64,000 nucleotides of DNA from a virus, in the IMG/VR virus record IMGVR_UViG_3300027733_000028, positions 124,001 to 188,000 of that record. One strand, written 5' to 3'. Position 1 is the first letter of the stretch. The number at the start of each line of letters is the position of its first letter. Position numbers and translations under genes: made by a program. The notes beneath the pieces are model-generated. The model saw nothing but the letters and a program-made list of their open reading frames with translations. It ran no database searches and was not told the DNA's origin. Shown piece after piece: positions 25,764 to 34,998 of this stretch.

Positions 25764-26771
25764 ATGGAAAGAAAATTAGCAAGCATTCAAGTCATTCGAG
25801 ACATTCGTCCTATTGAAGGAGCAGATGCAATCGAATTAGCAATCATTAATGATTGGCAAGTAGTAGTCGCAAAAAGCGTAGGTCATCAAGTTGGCGATCA
25901 TGTTGTTTATTGTGAAATTGATTCATTCTTACCTATAAGAGAAGAATTCGAATTCTTGCGAAAAAGTTCTTATAGGAAGATGGATGATCTAGAAGGATTT
26001 CGTCTTAGGACTATAAAACTTCGAGGACAAATATCACAAGGACTTATCGTACCAATAAGTATATTTGGTGATTTTGGATGGACCGCATATGAAGGTCTTG
26101 ATGTTACCGAAAGATTAGGAATTATAAAATACGAACCACCTATCCCTGCAGAATTAGCCGGTAAAGTAAAAGGAAACTTTCCTTCATTTATACCAAAGAC
26201 TGACGAAGAAAGAATTCAAAATCTAACTGACAAATATGAGACTTGGAAAACTCAACCATTTTATGTTACTGAAAAATTAGATGGATCATCCGCAACCTAC
26301 TACTTCCGCAATGGAGAATTTGGAGTGTGTTCTAGAAATCTAGATCTTGAAGAAACTGAAGGTAATACCTTTTGGAAGATTGCTCGAGAATTAAAGATAG
26401 AAGAATGGTTAGGAACACAATCAATTAATTATGCCATTCAAGGTGAGTTAATTGGTGAAGGTATTCAAGGAAATCCTTATAAGATCAAAGGACAAACGGT
26501 TCGCTTCTTTAACGCATTCAATATAGACAAATATGAATACTTAAGTTTAGAAGAATTCGAATCCCTAATCACTTCAATGAAGTTAAAAACCGTTCCAATT
26601 ATCGATCGTGCATTTACTTTACCTAATACAATCGAAGAACTTCTTAATTATGCCGATAAGAAAAGTGAATTGAATAATCAATTTGATCGTGAAGGTGTCG
26701 TTATTCGTAGTATCGATCGAAAAATCAGTTTCAAAGTAATCAGTAACAAATTTCTACTAAACGAAAAATAA
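25764..26771 (+). CDS. RNA ligase, DRB0094/Rnl5-type
   Basis: 335 residues. The N-terminal 110 residues match the OB-like domain of Deinococcus DraRnl-type ligases. The ligase core starts with TEKLDGSSATYY, where Lys171 of KLDG is the AMP-accepting residue; GELIGEGIQGN (motif III), REGVVIR (motif IV) and SFKVISNKF (motif V) follow. Seals nicked RNA. A phage use is repair of tRNA cut by host defences. Confidence 0.9.
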   Translation: MERKLASIQVIRDIRPIEGADAIELAIINDWQVVVAKSVGHQVGDHVVYCEIDSFLPIREEFEFLRKSSYRKMDDLEGFRLRTIKLRGQISQGLIVPISIFGDFGWTAYEGLDVTERLGIIKYEPPIPAELAGKVKGNFPSFIPKTDEERIQNLTDKYETWKTQPFYVTEKLDGSSATYYFRNGEFGVCSRNLDLEETEGNTFWKIARELKIEEWLGTQSINYAIQGELIGEGIQGNPYKIKGQTVRFFNAFNIDKYEYLSLEEFESLITSMKLKTVPIIDRAFTLPNTIEELLNYADKKSELNNQFDREGVVIRSIDRKISFKVISNKFLLNEK

Positions 26772-27112
26772 TGAGAAACCTACTAATAGCACTCCTATGT
26801 ATTGTTCTAGGACAATCAATTTCCTTTATACAACTACAAGGACAATTCATAAACGAATGGATGAAGAATAACATTTGGGCATCAGTTCTTCTTGGATTAC
26901 CTATTAGTTGGTTGCTTATAACCTTTACTCGATATTGTAAAGACGCTTTCGATGGTCAAATATGGCCAGGGAGATTAATTGGATTTGCAATAGGTGCTAT
27001 CGTATTTACGATAATGTCGCAAATTATTTTCAAAGAAACATTAACTGCCAAAACCGTTTCCTGCTTATTTTTAGCAGTTTGTATTTTGGCAATTCAATTA
27101 TTATGGAAATGA
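26771..27112 (+). CDS. Small membrane protein, 113 aa
   Basis: Four hydrophobic segments with short loops (about 3-20, 35-52, 63-82, 92-110). Shares one base with the ligase stop codon (TAATG). Not recognised. Confidence 0.55.
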   Translation: MRNLLIALLCIVLGQSISFIQLQGQFINEWMKNNIWASVLLGLPISWLLITFTRYCKDAFDGQIWPGRLIGFAIGAIVFTIMSQIIFKETLTAKTVSCLFLAVCILAIQLLWK

Positions 27113-27483
27113 AATTAGAAGTATTTAAAGAGACGATCAACCGATTAAAGGAACAAAACGAATCTATTGATAGAGCTTACAAAGCTGGTATAGATTTGAT
27201 AAATTTCTTAGATCCAATAGAAAGTGCAGTATCTCATTTGATTGGATCTATCTATGGTATTGAAGGTAAAGAAGTTTTTGATTGGTGGTGTTATGAAAAA
27301 GAATGGGGAACTAGAAAGGATTTTAATATGACAGATCGTGAAGGAAATGTAATGTGCGAAACTATAGAAGATCTACATACTTGGTTAGAAGAAAATGCAT
27401 CAAATGATTATATTCTACCTAGAAGATTAAGTGATGAGGAGCGAGAAGAGGCAATAAAGATTGCATTCGGATTTGGTGCCTAA
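27103..27483 (+). CDS. Hypothetical protein, 126 aa
   Basis: Start at 27103 or 27109 (ATGA overlap with the upstream stop); the in-frame ATG at 26962 lies deep in the previous gene. Acidic, soluble, with WWCYEKEWG near 62-70 and a possible PLAC-like DREGN segment. Not recognised. Confidence 0.6.
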   Translation: MEMKLEVFKETINRLKEQNESIDRAYKAGIDLINFLDPIESAVSHLIGSIYGIEGKEVFDWWCYEKEWGTRKDFNMTDREGNVMCETIEDLHTWLEENASNDYILPRRLSDEEREEAIKIAFGFGA

Positions 27484-27502
27484 ATTAATAACATTCAACA
27501 TA

Positions 27503-27512
27503 CATATAATTA
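27503..27512 (+). promoter_or_regulatory. CATATAATTA box
   Basis: 17 bases before the ATG at 27530. Confidence 0.4.
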
Positions 27513-27529
27513 ATAATAAAAACTCTCAC

Positions 27530-27757
27530 ATGAAAAAACCATTATCTAAAATTGCTTATTTTCTACTACTATTTTTTGTTGCACATCAATTAGGTAGATT
27601 AGGATTTAATTGGATGGAATCCCATAATTCATTTTTAAGTTGGACTGGAGCTCTATCTATAATTGTTTCTATTACTACATGTCTTATATGTGGTTGGAAT
27701 ATTGGATCAAACTTGGCTGACATCGTAATCCATTGGAGATCTAATAGAAAGAAGTAA
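27530..27757 (+). CDS. Small membrane protein, 75 aa
   Basis: Start set at 27530 (MKKPLSKIAYFLLLFF); earlier in-frame ATG lies in the preceding gene. Two hydrophobic segments (about 8-24 and 40-58), Lys/Arg tail. Not recognised. Confidence 0.5.
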   Translation: MKKPLSKIAYFLLLFFVAHQLGRLGFNWMESHNSFLSWTGALSIIVSITTCLICGWNIGSNLADIVIHWRSNRKK

Positions 27758-27760
27758 AAT

Positions 27761-27815
27761 GTTAATAACTTTTAGACTCGAAATTTTTTAATCTCAAGTT
27801 TTTGTATTATATTTG
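27761..27815 (+). promoter_or_regulatory. Early-promoter module
   Basis: GTTAATAAC (27761-27769), T-tract at 27784-27789, TATATTTG at 27808-27815. Upstream of 27845. A CATATAAAAT box also lies at 27828-27837. Confidence 0.7.
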
Positions 27816-27844
27816 TTATATTAAATTCATATAAAATATACAAC

Positions 27845-28144
27845 ATGAAAAAATCATTAATTATTGCTTTATTAGCACTTCCTATTTTGAGTTACTCACA
27901 AACGGAAATGGGAAACTTTGCACAAGTAAACTCTAAAAAAGATACGCTATTTCTTTTAGAAAACGATCCATTAACGAAGTTAACTTTCAAAATTTGGAAA
28001 TCCGATTCTACTTGGAATGGACAAAATCCCACTATCGTTTTCGTCAAAGCGAAAGAAATGGAAGAAATTAAATTTGCTTATTTTAGAAAATCTAATGAAT
28101 TCGTAAGAATGAGAAAAACTCCCATCAAAACTAAAAACAAATAA
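27845..28144 (+). CDS. Secreted or periplasmic small protein
   Basis: 99 residues. Clear signal peptide: MKKSLIIALLALPILSYSQ, with a cut near residue 18-19, typical of Bacteroidota (SQ/T). The mature part is beta-rich and basic. An exported early phage protein may act on the envelope, for example superinfection exclusion; inference. Confidence 0.6.
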   Translation: MKKSLIIALLALPILSYSQTEMGNFAQVNSKKDTLFLLENDPLTKLTFKIWKSDSTWNGQNPTIVFVKAKEMEEIKFAYFRKSNEFVRMRKTPIKTKNK

Positions 28145-28152
28145 ACCATACA

Positions 28153-28401
28153 ATGAAAAACTCAGCAATGTTAATAACTGGTCTAGTAACCGTAGTATTT
28201 ACCATCCTATTCGTATCAGCAATCTTTGCATGGCCAATTCAATTACTTTGGAATCACTGCTTAGTTGGTGCAGTAAATGGCGTTAACCCTATTGGTTTCT
28301 GGCAAGCGCTAGGAATTCTAATCTTATTTACTCTTTTATTCACACCTAAAACCAGTCAAATAACCAAAGATGAAAAACCAAATACTCCAAAAAATAGCTA
28401 A
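28153..28401 (+). CDS. Small membrane protein, 82 aa
   Basis: Two hydrophobic segments (about 6-28 and 49-66). Not recognised. Overlaps the next gene by 32 bases. Confidence 0.5.
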   Translation: MKNSAMLITGLVTVVFTILFVSAIFAWPIQLLWNHCLVGAVNGVNPIGFWQALGILILFTLLFTPKTSQITKDEKPNTPKNS

Positions 28402-28735
28402 TGTAATTGATACATTACCTAAAGATTTAGATAATTCTGAAATGATTAAACTTTTAGGTGATGCTCATTGGGAAATAGAAAACCTTTCTAAAGTATCCGA
28501 TTCCTCTAAGAAAAATCAAAAAGTTATTATGAACTTCTTTGAAGAATATCAGAATATGGCTATTGATGCTGAATATATCTTGATGGATTATGTAGAAACT
28601 TCATGGTGGCATTTTTCTAAAAGACGTTCGCAAATGGCAAAGTATATTTGGTTAAGTAATAAACGAGTTTCTCTCTTTCAAGAATTGCTAATGAAAATCA
28701 AACCTGCAAGATTAGATGAAATGCTTAATAACTAA
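28370..28735 (+). CDS. Hypothetical protein, 121 aa
   Basis: Not recognised. Helical, soluble, rich in Trp and Tyr in the middle (YVETSWWHFSKRR). Overlaps both neighbours. Confidence 0.5.
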   Translation: MKNQILQKIANVIDTLPKDLDNSEMIKLLGDAHWEIENLSKVSDSSKKNQKVIMNFFEEYQNMAIDAEYILMDYVETSWWHFSKRRSQMAKYIWLSNKRVSLFQELLMKIKPARLDEMLNN

Positions 28736-29147
28736 GGAAGATTTTCTAATTGCAGCAGAATTCGCAAATTCGGCTTATCAATACCATACTTCACACGGAA
28801 GAACGGATAAACAATTAATACATGATATTGTTATTGGTAAGCTCGGTGAAATTGCATACAAGAAAATTCTCGGCGATGCTATCAATGATACAGACTTAAC
28901 GGTACATGAAGATCCCGATCCAGGTTGGGATTTTGAATTGAAGAACGGTGATCGTATACAAGTAAAAACCGTTCAATCAAATTATCCATGGGTTTCCTTT
29001 GGTAATTTCTATTGGGATCGGTTAGCAATTATTCAAATTGAAGGAAATGAATGTACTCTTATTCGAGATATGCATATAACAGAAGTTAAACCGATAGCAG
29101 AAAAATCTAAATTTAAAGGATGGTACATTCCATCATATAAAATATAA
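28716..29147 (+). CDS. PD-(D/E)XK nuclease-like protein
   Basis: 143 residues. KLGEIAYKKIL (about 42-52) supplies the N-terminal Glu; PGWDFELKNGDRIQVKTVQ (69-87) gives the Asp...Q-x-K pattern of restriction-endonuclease-like folds (Asp72, Gln83, Lys85). No DNA-binding extension, so it may be a single-domain nuclease. Confidence 0.65.
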   Translation: MKCLITKEDFLIAAEFANSAYQYHTSHGRTDKQLIHDIVIGKLGEIAYKKILGDAINDTDLTVHEDPDPGWDFELKNGDRIQVKTVQSNYPWVSFGNFYWDRLAIIQIEGNECTLIRDMHITEVKPIAEKSKFKGWYIPSYKI

Positions 29148-29148
29148 T

Positions 29149-29400
29149 ATGAAAAAGAAATCTGAATTTTGCACATACGATTCATCAATGATTCGTACAT
29201 CTCGTTATAACTTTGAAACTAAGGATTTAGAAGTAGAATTTAATGGAGGTACCACTTACAAATTCGAAAATGTAGATACCGTAGATTATCTAGCATTTGC
29301 AAATAGTGAGGAATCTATCGGAAAATCATTCAATCAGCACATTCGTAAATACGAAGGTAAAAAAACCTCAATAGAAAATCACTCACCAACACATGACTAA
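29149..29400 (+). CDS. KTSC-domain protein
   Basis: 83 residues. DSSMIRTSRYN...LEVEFNGGTTYKFENVD and SIGKSFNQHIRKY follow the KTSC pattern (Ser-Ser start, V-x-F-x-x-G-x-x-Y strand, S-x-G-x-x-F-x-x-x-I-R end). A second copy is fused to a capsid tag at 50080. KTSC function is unclear; it is often linked to RNA or ribosome proteins. Confidence 0.7.
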   Translation: MKKKSEFCTYDSSMIRTSRYNFETKDLEVEFNGGTTYKFENVDTVDYLAFANSEESIGKSFNQHIRKYEGKKTSIENHSPTHD

Positions 29401-29635
29401 AAAACGTAAAACCGTTAAAATGAAAAAGGTCGATATGGAAAATCGACTCAAATGGTACTTCCATAAAAGATGGAACACTATGTACAAAAAATTCTACATT
29501 ATTCCTTCTTTGTCTTGGACTTGGAGTGCTAGTGGAGATTTTATCGAACAAGGAGTATATGCTCCCATGTTTATTCTAAAATTAGAATGGTTGCATTTTG
29601 AAGTAGGTGTTTACAATTATCACGAAATGTACTAA
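29393..29635 (+). CDS. Hypothetical protein, 80 aa
   Basis: Not recognised. Basic N-terminus (KKRKTVKMKK) then aromatic-rich beta segment. Overlaps the KTSC gene by 8 bases. Confidence 0.5.
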   Translation: MTKKRKTVKMKKVDMENRLKWYFHKRWNTMYKKFYIIPSLSWTWSASGDFIEQGVYAPMFILKLEWLHFEVGVYNYHEMY

Positions 29636-29638
29636 TCT

Positions 29639-29995
29639 ATGAAAAGACTAATAAAAGCTTGGTTGCAGAAAAAATTAAAATCTTGGGTCTTTGATAATAA
29701 GAGTCCTTATTATAAAGAGCATAGGGTTATACAAACTCCAACCGAAACTTTAAAACTTAGATCTACTGCTAGATGGTCGATTCAGGATTTACAAGAGATG
29801 CATACAGTACAAGGCTTAAGCGAAGCTCGTATAATAGAGATGATTAAAATGGATTTGATACAAGATCTATTTAATCATGTTAAAGATTCTGGTGCTATTG
29901 AGATTGTTCAATATGACGAGCCTCCTGGAATTTCAATGAATGGTCAAGGAATTCATTTTGACGCTAAATTAACAGTGGTAAAATCTAAACAATAA
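29639..29995 (+). CDS. Hypothetical protein, 118 aa
   Basis: Not recognised. Basic helical N-terminal half, then beta strand rich end (EIVQYDEPPGISMNG). One-base overlap with the next gene. Confidence 0.55.
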   Translation: MKRLIKAWLQKKLKSWVFDNKSPYYKEHRVIQTPTETLKLRSTARWSIQDLQEMHTVQGLSEARIIEMIKMDLIQDLFNHVKDSGAIEIVQYDEPPGISMNGQGIHFDAKLTVVKSKQ

Positions 29996-30201
29996 TGGCA
30001 AACGTAATAATAAACATAACCTTAAATGATAAACAACAAAAGAGTTTAGATATTTGGGGTAAGCATTTAACGGCTATATTTAGATCACGAGGCGATCTAA
30101 CTTGGACAGTATCATCATGTGGAATTGGAGATACCATCACGGTAACCAGTTCGCATGCACCTAAACATCCTTTAGATTTAACAGATGTTGACTCATGGTA
30201 G
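29995..30201 (+). CDS. Hypothetical protein, 68 aa
   Basis: Not recognised. Small alpha/beta protein (VIINITLNDKQQ; DTITVTSSHAP). Confidence 0.5.
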   Translation: MANVIINITLNDKQQKSLDIWGKHLTAIFRSRGDLTWTVSSCGIGDTITVTSSHAPKHPLDLTDVDSW

Positions 30202-30211
30202 AATTTAAGAT

Positions 30212-30463
30212 ATGATAAAGCCTAATCTAAATTTTTACAACGAATATTATGCATTAATAGATGTTAAAGATCGTGAGAAACTTATATCATTAACAAATAA
30301 AATGTCGGAATCAAAACCGGGTTTGCTACAAGAATCTAAATTTGAGCTAAAGGATAGATTGAATGGCGATATAGAAGTTTGGATATCTAATACAGCAGCA
30401 TTTGATTATGCAACAAAGAGAATAATTTTCAACTTCATTAATGCTCTTAACAAGTTTTATTAA
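30212..30463 (+). CDS. Hypothetical protein, 83 aa
   Basis: Not recognised. Small soluble mixed-fold protein. Confidence 0.5.
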   Translation: MIKPNLNFYNEYYALIDVKDREKLISLTNKMSESKPGLLQESKFELKDRLNGDIEVWISNTAAFDYATKRIIFNFINALNKFY

Positions 30464-30491
30464 TGATAATATCAAATCAGAAAAAGAAAAT

Positions 30492-31469
30492 ATGCAAAAC
30501 AAACCAATTAAAATAATCGATGATGTTGAAGGACAGATTAGATTTATAGTAGAAAATCCAGTAGATAAAACCTATACCATGTACGCTAGAGACGTAGCTA
30601 CTGGTTTATTAAGAGGAAAAACCAAAATCGATTGTAGAATAAAATCACCTGAAGGACATTGGGTATGGTGGAATCCGCATCCTGGAACAGGACAAAGTAA
30701 AAGAAAAAACCTAGGTGACATTATTGTAGAAATCAAAGATGGTGATAAAATGATTCAAACCGAATATCTTTATCGTCATGGACCAGGAAAAAAATTAATC
30801 GTAAAAGACCGAGAGGTTAGATATCCCGGAAACCTTACTGACATATATCCTACGGTTTGGGAAATATTCATGGTAGATGATTATTACTCTGAATTTTTAA
30901 ACATTGACAAAGGTGGAATTGTTGTTGATATTGGATTTAATTACGGAATCTTCTCGCTATACGCAATAGACAATTTTGATCCCAAGAAAATATATGCGGT
31001 TGAACCAATGCCTTCTTGTGTAAAGATTGGAAAAAGAATTATGAACGAACAATCTGTTTTAGTTGATATTACCGAAGCCGCAATAACGCTTGAAAATGGT
31101 ACGGTTTTCATGGACAATTATGAAAATCAAACTAATTGTGCAACGGTAGTAGGTTCTAATATACGAACTGCAAAATTCTTAGAATCCGGACAAATACCAG
31201 TAAAAGGAATAAACATCAACGATTATCTAGCAACGATATCCGAAGATGAAATTGAATTAATGAAGATTGATTGTGAAGGTGGTGAAGAATTCATATTTGA
31301 TACTATCTCACGCCAAAACCTAAGACGAGTAAAGAATTACATTATCGAATATCATAGTGAAGATATTTCCCAAAAGATTATTAATGTACTTAATTCGGTA
31401 GGATATTCAGTTTATCAAAGACCTTCTTGGAATAATCATATAGGTACAATTGAAGCATATAAATTATAA
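30492..31469 (+). CDS. FkbM-family methyltransferase
   Basis: 325 residues; start at 30492 after the preceding gene ends (the in-frame ATG at 30441 overlaps it). IVVDIGFNYGIFSLYA (about 139-154) is the SAM-binding loop, VEPMPS the acidic strand and MKIDCEGGEEFIF (about 257-269) the FkbM signature. The N-terminal 115 residues form an extra beta-rich domain. O-methylation of a sugar or polyketide-like group is typical. Confidence 0.8.
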   Translation: MQNKPIKIIDDVEGQIRFIVENPVDKTYTMYARDVATGLLRGKTKIDCRIKSPEGHWVWWNPHPGTGQSKRKNLGDIIVEIKDGDKMIQTEYLYRHGPGKKLIVKDREVRYPGNLTDIYPTVWEIFMVDDYYSEFLNIDKGGIVVDIGFNYGIFSLYAIDNFDPKKIYAVEPMPSCVKIGKRIMNEQSVLVDITEAAITLENGTVFMDNYENQTNCATVVGSNIRTAKFLESGQIPVKGININDYLATISEDEIELMKIDCEGGEEFIFDTISRQNLRRVKNYIIEYHSEDISQKIINVLNSVGYSVYQRPSWNNHIGTIEAYKL

Positions 31470-31481
31470 TAACATGAAAAC

Positions 31482-31739
31482 ATGAAAACCCAACTACCTA
31501 AAATTGAACTTCTTAATTTTGAAGGACCGGTATTACAAGCCGTAAAACATAAAAACCTATACATCATTGTAGATGAATGGAAAGAAATTATTTCGGTTCT
31601 TCTAGAAGAAGAATTTCTTGAATTTTTCGATGGCGCATTTTCCGTAATAGATTCTGATGGAAGAAATTGGAATATGAGCGAACATCATCGAGATGCCAAA
31701 CAAACAGCAGAAAAAATACATAAATTTGTAAACTTATAA
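31482..31739 (+). CDS. Hypothetical protein, 85 aa
   Basis: Not recognised. Acidic, soluble; FSVIDSDGRNWNMSEHHRDAK near the end. Confidence 0.5.
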   Translation: MKTQLPKIELLNFEGPVLQAVKHKNLYIIVDEWKEIISVLLEEEFLEFFDGAFSVIDSDGRNWNMSEHHRDAKQTAEKIHKFVNL

Positions 31740-31740
31740 T

Positions 31741-31950
31741 ATGCAAGACTTAATAGAATCTTTTGAATCGGTTAAGTATCGAATCAAAGCCGAAGGTATG
31801 GATTATTGCTTTAAGCATTACTCTAACTTCGAAGAAATTGAAGATAAAGAATTTCATAAACTAAGAAAGGCTTATATAAAAGCATCAGAGAACATTGAAG
31901 AGTATGTGAATTGTAAAATACAAGAACTCCAAAACGAAGATGGCGAATAA
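31741..31950 (+). CDS. Conserved-looking small helical protein, 69 aa
   Basis: Entirely helical: GMDYCFKHYSNFEEIEDKEF and a coiled end. Overlaps the ThyA frame by 11 bases. The pattern is familiar from small conserved phage proteins but has no assigned function. Confidence 0.55.
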   Translation: MQDLIESFESVKYRIKAEGMDYCFKHYSNFEEIEDKEFHKLRKAYIKASENIEEYVNCKIQELQNEDGE

Positions 31951-33115
31951 CTCAATAATCAATTGGGAATTATATCAAAAGACTCTAAAACCTTCACATA
32001 TACATATTGCAGAATTAGATTTTAAAATGAAAAACAAATTAGATATACAATATCAAGAACTTTTACAAACCATATTAGAACACGGGATTGATAAAGCAGA
32101 TCGAACCGGAACAGGAACTCGTTCAATATTCGGTTATACTATTCGTCACAACATGTCAGATGGATTCCCTCTTCTCACAACCAAAAAGATGGCATGGAAA
32201 TCTATCGTTACCGAGTTATTATGGTTCTTAAAAGGTGATACTAATATCAAGTACTTAGTTGATAATGATTGTCATATTTGGGATGGTGATGCTTATAAGA
32301 ATTATGACAAACTTTGTATTGACACAAAGTGGATGGAACCGGTTAAAAAGGAACTAAATGGCGAAGTTTATGATATGGGAAGAAAATACGATCAAGAAGG
32401 GTTCATCAATCGTATCAAAACAGATGATGAATTTGCTAAACAATGGGGAGATCTAGGTCCAATCTATGGTAAACAATGGAGAAATTGGGTTAGAAAAACT
32501 ACACGAGACGAAAAGATTGTTGAACCTGGAGTATATGAAACGAGTATAGATCAAATCACAAACCTAATCAATGACATTAAAACAAATCCTGATTCACGAA
32601 GATTAATGGTCACTGCATGGAATCCTGCCGAATTAGATCAAATGGTTCTTCCACCTTGTCATTATGGGTTTCAAATGTATACAAGAGAATTAGATCAAAC
32701 GGAAAGAGTTATTCTAATGGATAAAAAATTAGGCGTTACGGAAAACCTTCCTGCATATTATACCGAAGATGAAATGATAAAACATAACATCCCAAAACGA
32801 GCAATCTCTCTTATGTGGAATCAACGAAGTGTAGATACCCTTTTAGGTTTACCATTCAATATTGCAAGTTATGGTTTACTATTAATGATGATTGCCGATG
32901 AAGTTAATATGGTTCCTGATCAGCTAATAGGTAATCTTGGAGATACTCACATATACAACAATCACGTCGATCAAGTAAAAGAACAAATCACTAGAACTCC
33001 ATTTGAACTACCAACCGTTCATGTTAGAGATGGTATTTTTTGTAGTTCTCATAATGATGTTATACTTCAAAATTACAATTCACATCCGGCAATCAAAGCA
33101 CCTTTAAGTAATTAA
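31940..33115 (+). CDS. thyA: Thymidylate synthase
   Basis: 391 residues from 31940; the ATG at 32027 (MKNKLDIQYQELL) gives 362 and fits the usual ThyA start better. DRTGTGTRSIFG, LTTKKMAWKSIVTELLWFLKGDTN, catalytic LPPCHYGFQMY, QRSVDTLLGLPFNIASY and GDTHIYNNHV are all present. An insertion after HIWDGDA (about 40 residues longer than E. coli ThyA) is usual in Bacteroidota forms. Makes dTMP for phage DNA synthesis. Confidence 0.95.
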   Translation: MANNSIINWELYQKTLKPSHIHIAELDFKMKNKLDIQYQELLQTILEHGIDKADRTGTGTRSIFGYTIRHNMSDGFPLLTTKKMAWKSIVTELLWFLKGDTNIKYLVDNDCHIWDGDAYKNYDKLCIDTKWMEPVKKELNGEVYDMGRKYDQEGFINRIKTDDEFAKQWGDLGPIYGKQWRNWVRKTTRDEKIVEPGVYETSIDQITNLINDIKTNPDSRRLMVTAWNPAELDQMVLPPCHYGFQMYTRELDQTERVILMDKKLGVTENLPAYYTEDEMIKHNIPKRAISLMWNQRSVDTLLGLPFNIASYGLLLMMIADEVNMVPDQLIGNLGDTHIYNNHVDQVKEQITRTPFELPTVHVRDGIFCSSHNDVILQNYNSHPAIKAPLSN

Positions 33116-33119
33116 CCCA

Positions 33120-33335
33120 ATGCAAATAATTCGTAGTATATTTCCATTTAAAATCGATCAACGAGTAGTAGATAGATTTATAGAAACCGGTGAAGTAGAT
33201 GAACTTTACTTAAGAGTAATTTGCTTTAAGATTATAAAAAATAAAGAACTGAACGAATTTGAAGATGTAATATTTCGAGGAAAAACCAAAGAAATAAACG
33301 AACTTATAATAGACATATCAAATTCAATTGACTAA
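33120..33335 (+). CDS. Hypothetical protein, 71 aa
   Basis: Not recognised. Small helical protein, FPFKIDQRVVDRFIETGEVDEL near the start. Confidence 0.5.
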   Translation: MQIIRSIFPFKIDQRVVDRFIETGEVDELYLRVICFKIIKNKELNEFEDVIFRGKTKEINELIIDISNSID

Positions 33336-33340
33336 TTAAT

Positions 33341-33976
33341 ATGGGATTTGTAACAAGAACACTCAGAAAAACAATGTTGGCTACCACAAATTACGTGGAT
33401 CCAAAAGAATCAATTCTTTTAGAATTAGGAACTCAAAACGCATTCAATGATTTGACTGAACCTGAGAAAATAGACAAATATCCTATACGAAATATACTAC
33501 ATCGATATTTCAAAGCCTATCATACACTAGATCTTCAAAAAGAAGATGGCGTAACAATCGTCGATTTATCCATATATCAACCTGGTTTATTTACAGCAAA
33601 CATCATTACTAATATAGGAACAACAGAACATGTTGAATATGAACAAGGCCAATTGAATTGTTGGAAGAATATACATAGTTGGTTAAAGATCGGTGGAATT
33701 ATGATACATGAACTTCCTGAACTTGGCAGTTGGCCTGGTCATGGTAGATATTATGCAACTCGAGAATTCTTTCAAAGTTTAGAAGATTATGGATATCAAA
33801 TTCTAGAATTAGACGATCATAAATTTAACATAGGAAATTCTTTATGGTGTGTAATCCGAAAGGTAGAAGATGTTCCTTTTATGGATTACGATACATTCTT
33901 CTCTACTATGGCATTCGATCAAAGTGTTCCTCCTGCTGGGGTAATATCAAGCAATAACCCAAAAAACCTAATATAA
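33341..33976 (+). CDS. SAM methyltransferase-like protein
   Basis: 211 residues. ESILLELGTQNAF is a weak motif I; TIVDLSIYQPGLF, ITNIGTTEHVEYEQGQLNCWKNIHSWLKIGGIMIHELPE (about 86-125) matches the motif III/IV region of class I methyltransferases where 'EHV' precedes a helix and the 'LKIGG' strand turn. Target unknown. Confidence 0.6.
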   Translation: MGFVTRTLRKTMLATTNYVDPKESILLELGTQNAFNDLTEPEKIDKYPIRNILHRYFKAYHTLDLQKEDGVTIVDLSIYQPGLFTANIITNIGTTEHVEYEQGQLNCWKNIHSWLKIGGIMIHELPELGSWPGHGRYYATREFFQSLEDYGYQILELDDHKFNIGNSLWCVIRKVEDVPFMDYDTFFSTMAFDQSVPPAGVISSNNPKNLI

Positions 33977-34120
33977 ATGATACGACGTTTAACCGCATTT
34001 ATCGTGCTACTATTTTCTTTATTTACCTTTTTTCCTGCGATTTTTTTGCTTATTGATGCAATGATTAATGGAGATAATTGCGTTGCTAGAAGATTGTTCC
34101 TAATAATAGCCGAAGATTGA
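33977..34120 (+). CDS. Small single-pass membrane protein, 47 aa
   Basis: ATG follows the previous stop directly. MIRRLTAFIVLLFSLFTFF is a membrane segment with a basic N-terminus; short charged tail. It lies just before the endolysin unit and could be a small holin or leader peptide; no family recognised. Confidence 0.5.
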   Translation: MIRRLTAFIVLLFSLFTFFPAIFLLIDAMINGDNCVARRLFLIIAED

Positions 34121-34149
34121 TATAATCATCAAGAAGACAAAGTACGAAG

Positions 34150-34159
34150 ATAAATAACA
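34150..34159 (+). promoter_or_regulatory. Late-type promoter box GATAAATAAC
   Basis: 12 bases before the endolysin ATG; identical to the box at 16621-16630. Confidence 0.6.
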
Positions 34160-34171
34160 TAAACGAATATT

Positions 34172-34996
34172 ATGTTATTGAAAAATGGATCTACTGGAGA
34201 AGACGTAAAAAAGCTTCAGACTAAATTAGGCTTAAATGCCGATGGTTCTTTTGGACCTGGAACAGAAGCTAAAGTTAAAGAATGGCAAAGTGCTAATGGT
34301 TTAACTGCCGATGGTATTGTTGGCGATGCTTCATGGGCTAAAATGTTTGGTACTACTCCGATTGCTTCTGCACCAATTGTTATACCGGCTTCTTCTTTTA
34401 AATTAGCCGCTCTTAAAGGACATGTTCCTGATGCAGTTATTGCACAAATCCCTGATACGGCTGTAAAATTTAATATCACAACTCCTCTTCGTTTAGCTCA
34501 TTTCTTAGCTCAATGCGGACATGAATCAGGTGGATTTAAAGCAGTTAATGAAAATCTAAATTATGGAGCAAAAGGTCTTCGAGGTACATTTGGTAAATAC
34601 TTTCCAACCGATGCACTTGCTTCACAATATGAAAAAAAGCCAGAAAAAATAGCTAATCGAGTTTATTCATCTCGTATGGGTAATGGTGATGAGGCTTCTG
34701 GTGAAGGTTGGAAATATAAAGGTCGTGGATTTATTCAATTGACTGGAAAATCTAATTATGCAGCATTCGATAAAACCGTGGATGAAGATATTATTGCTAC
34801 TCCGGATTTAGTTGCTACTAAATACCCTTTAATGTCTGCAGCATTCTTCTTCAATAATAACTCTCTTTGGACTATATGTGATAAAGGTGCTGATGTTGCA
34901 ACGGTAACTGCAGTTACTAAACGAGTGAATGGTGGTACAATCGGTCTTGAAGATCGCATCAAACATTTCAACGAATACTATAACCTACTTAAATAA
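34172..34996 (+). CDS. Endolysin: peptidoglycan-binding plus GH19 domain
   Basis: 274 residues. Residues 3-60 are a PG_binding_1 repeat (GSTGEDVKKLQTKLG, DGIVGDASW). From about 105 the GH19 chitinase-like lysozyme domain follows: AQCGHESGGF with Glu118 as probable acid, then YKGRGFIQLTGKSNYAAF, the substrate-cleft signature. No signal peptide, so a holin is needed. Late-type promoter box upstream. Confidence 0.9.
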   Translation: MLLKNGSTGEDVKKLQTKLGLNADGSFGPGTEAKVKEWQSANGLTADGIVGDASWAKMFGTTPIASAPIVIPASSFKLAALKGHVPDAVIAQIPDTAVKFNITTPLRLAHFLAQCGHESGGFKAVNENLNYGAKGLRGTFGKYFPTDALASQYEKKPEKIANRVYSSRMGNGDEASGEGWKYKGRGFIQLTGKSNYAAFDKTVDEDIIATPDLVATKYPLMSAAFFFNNNSLWTICDKGADVATVTAVTKRVNGGTIGLEDRIKHFNEYYNLLK

Positions 34997-34998
34997 TT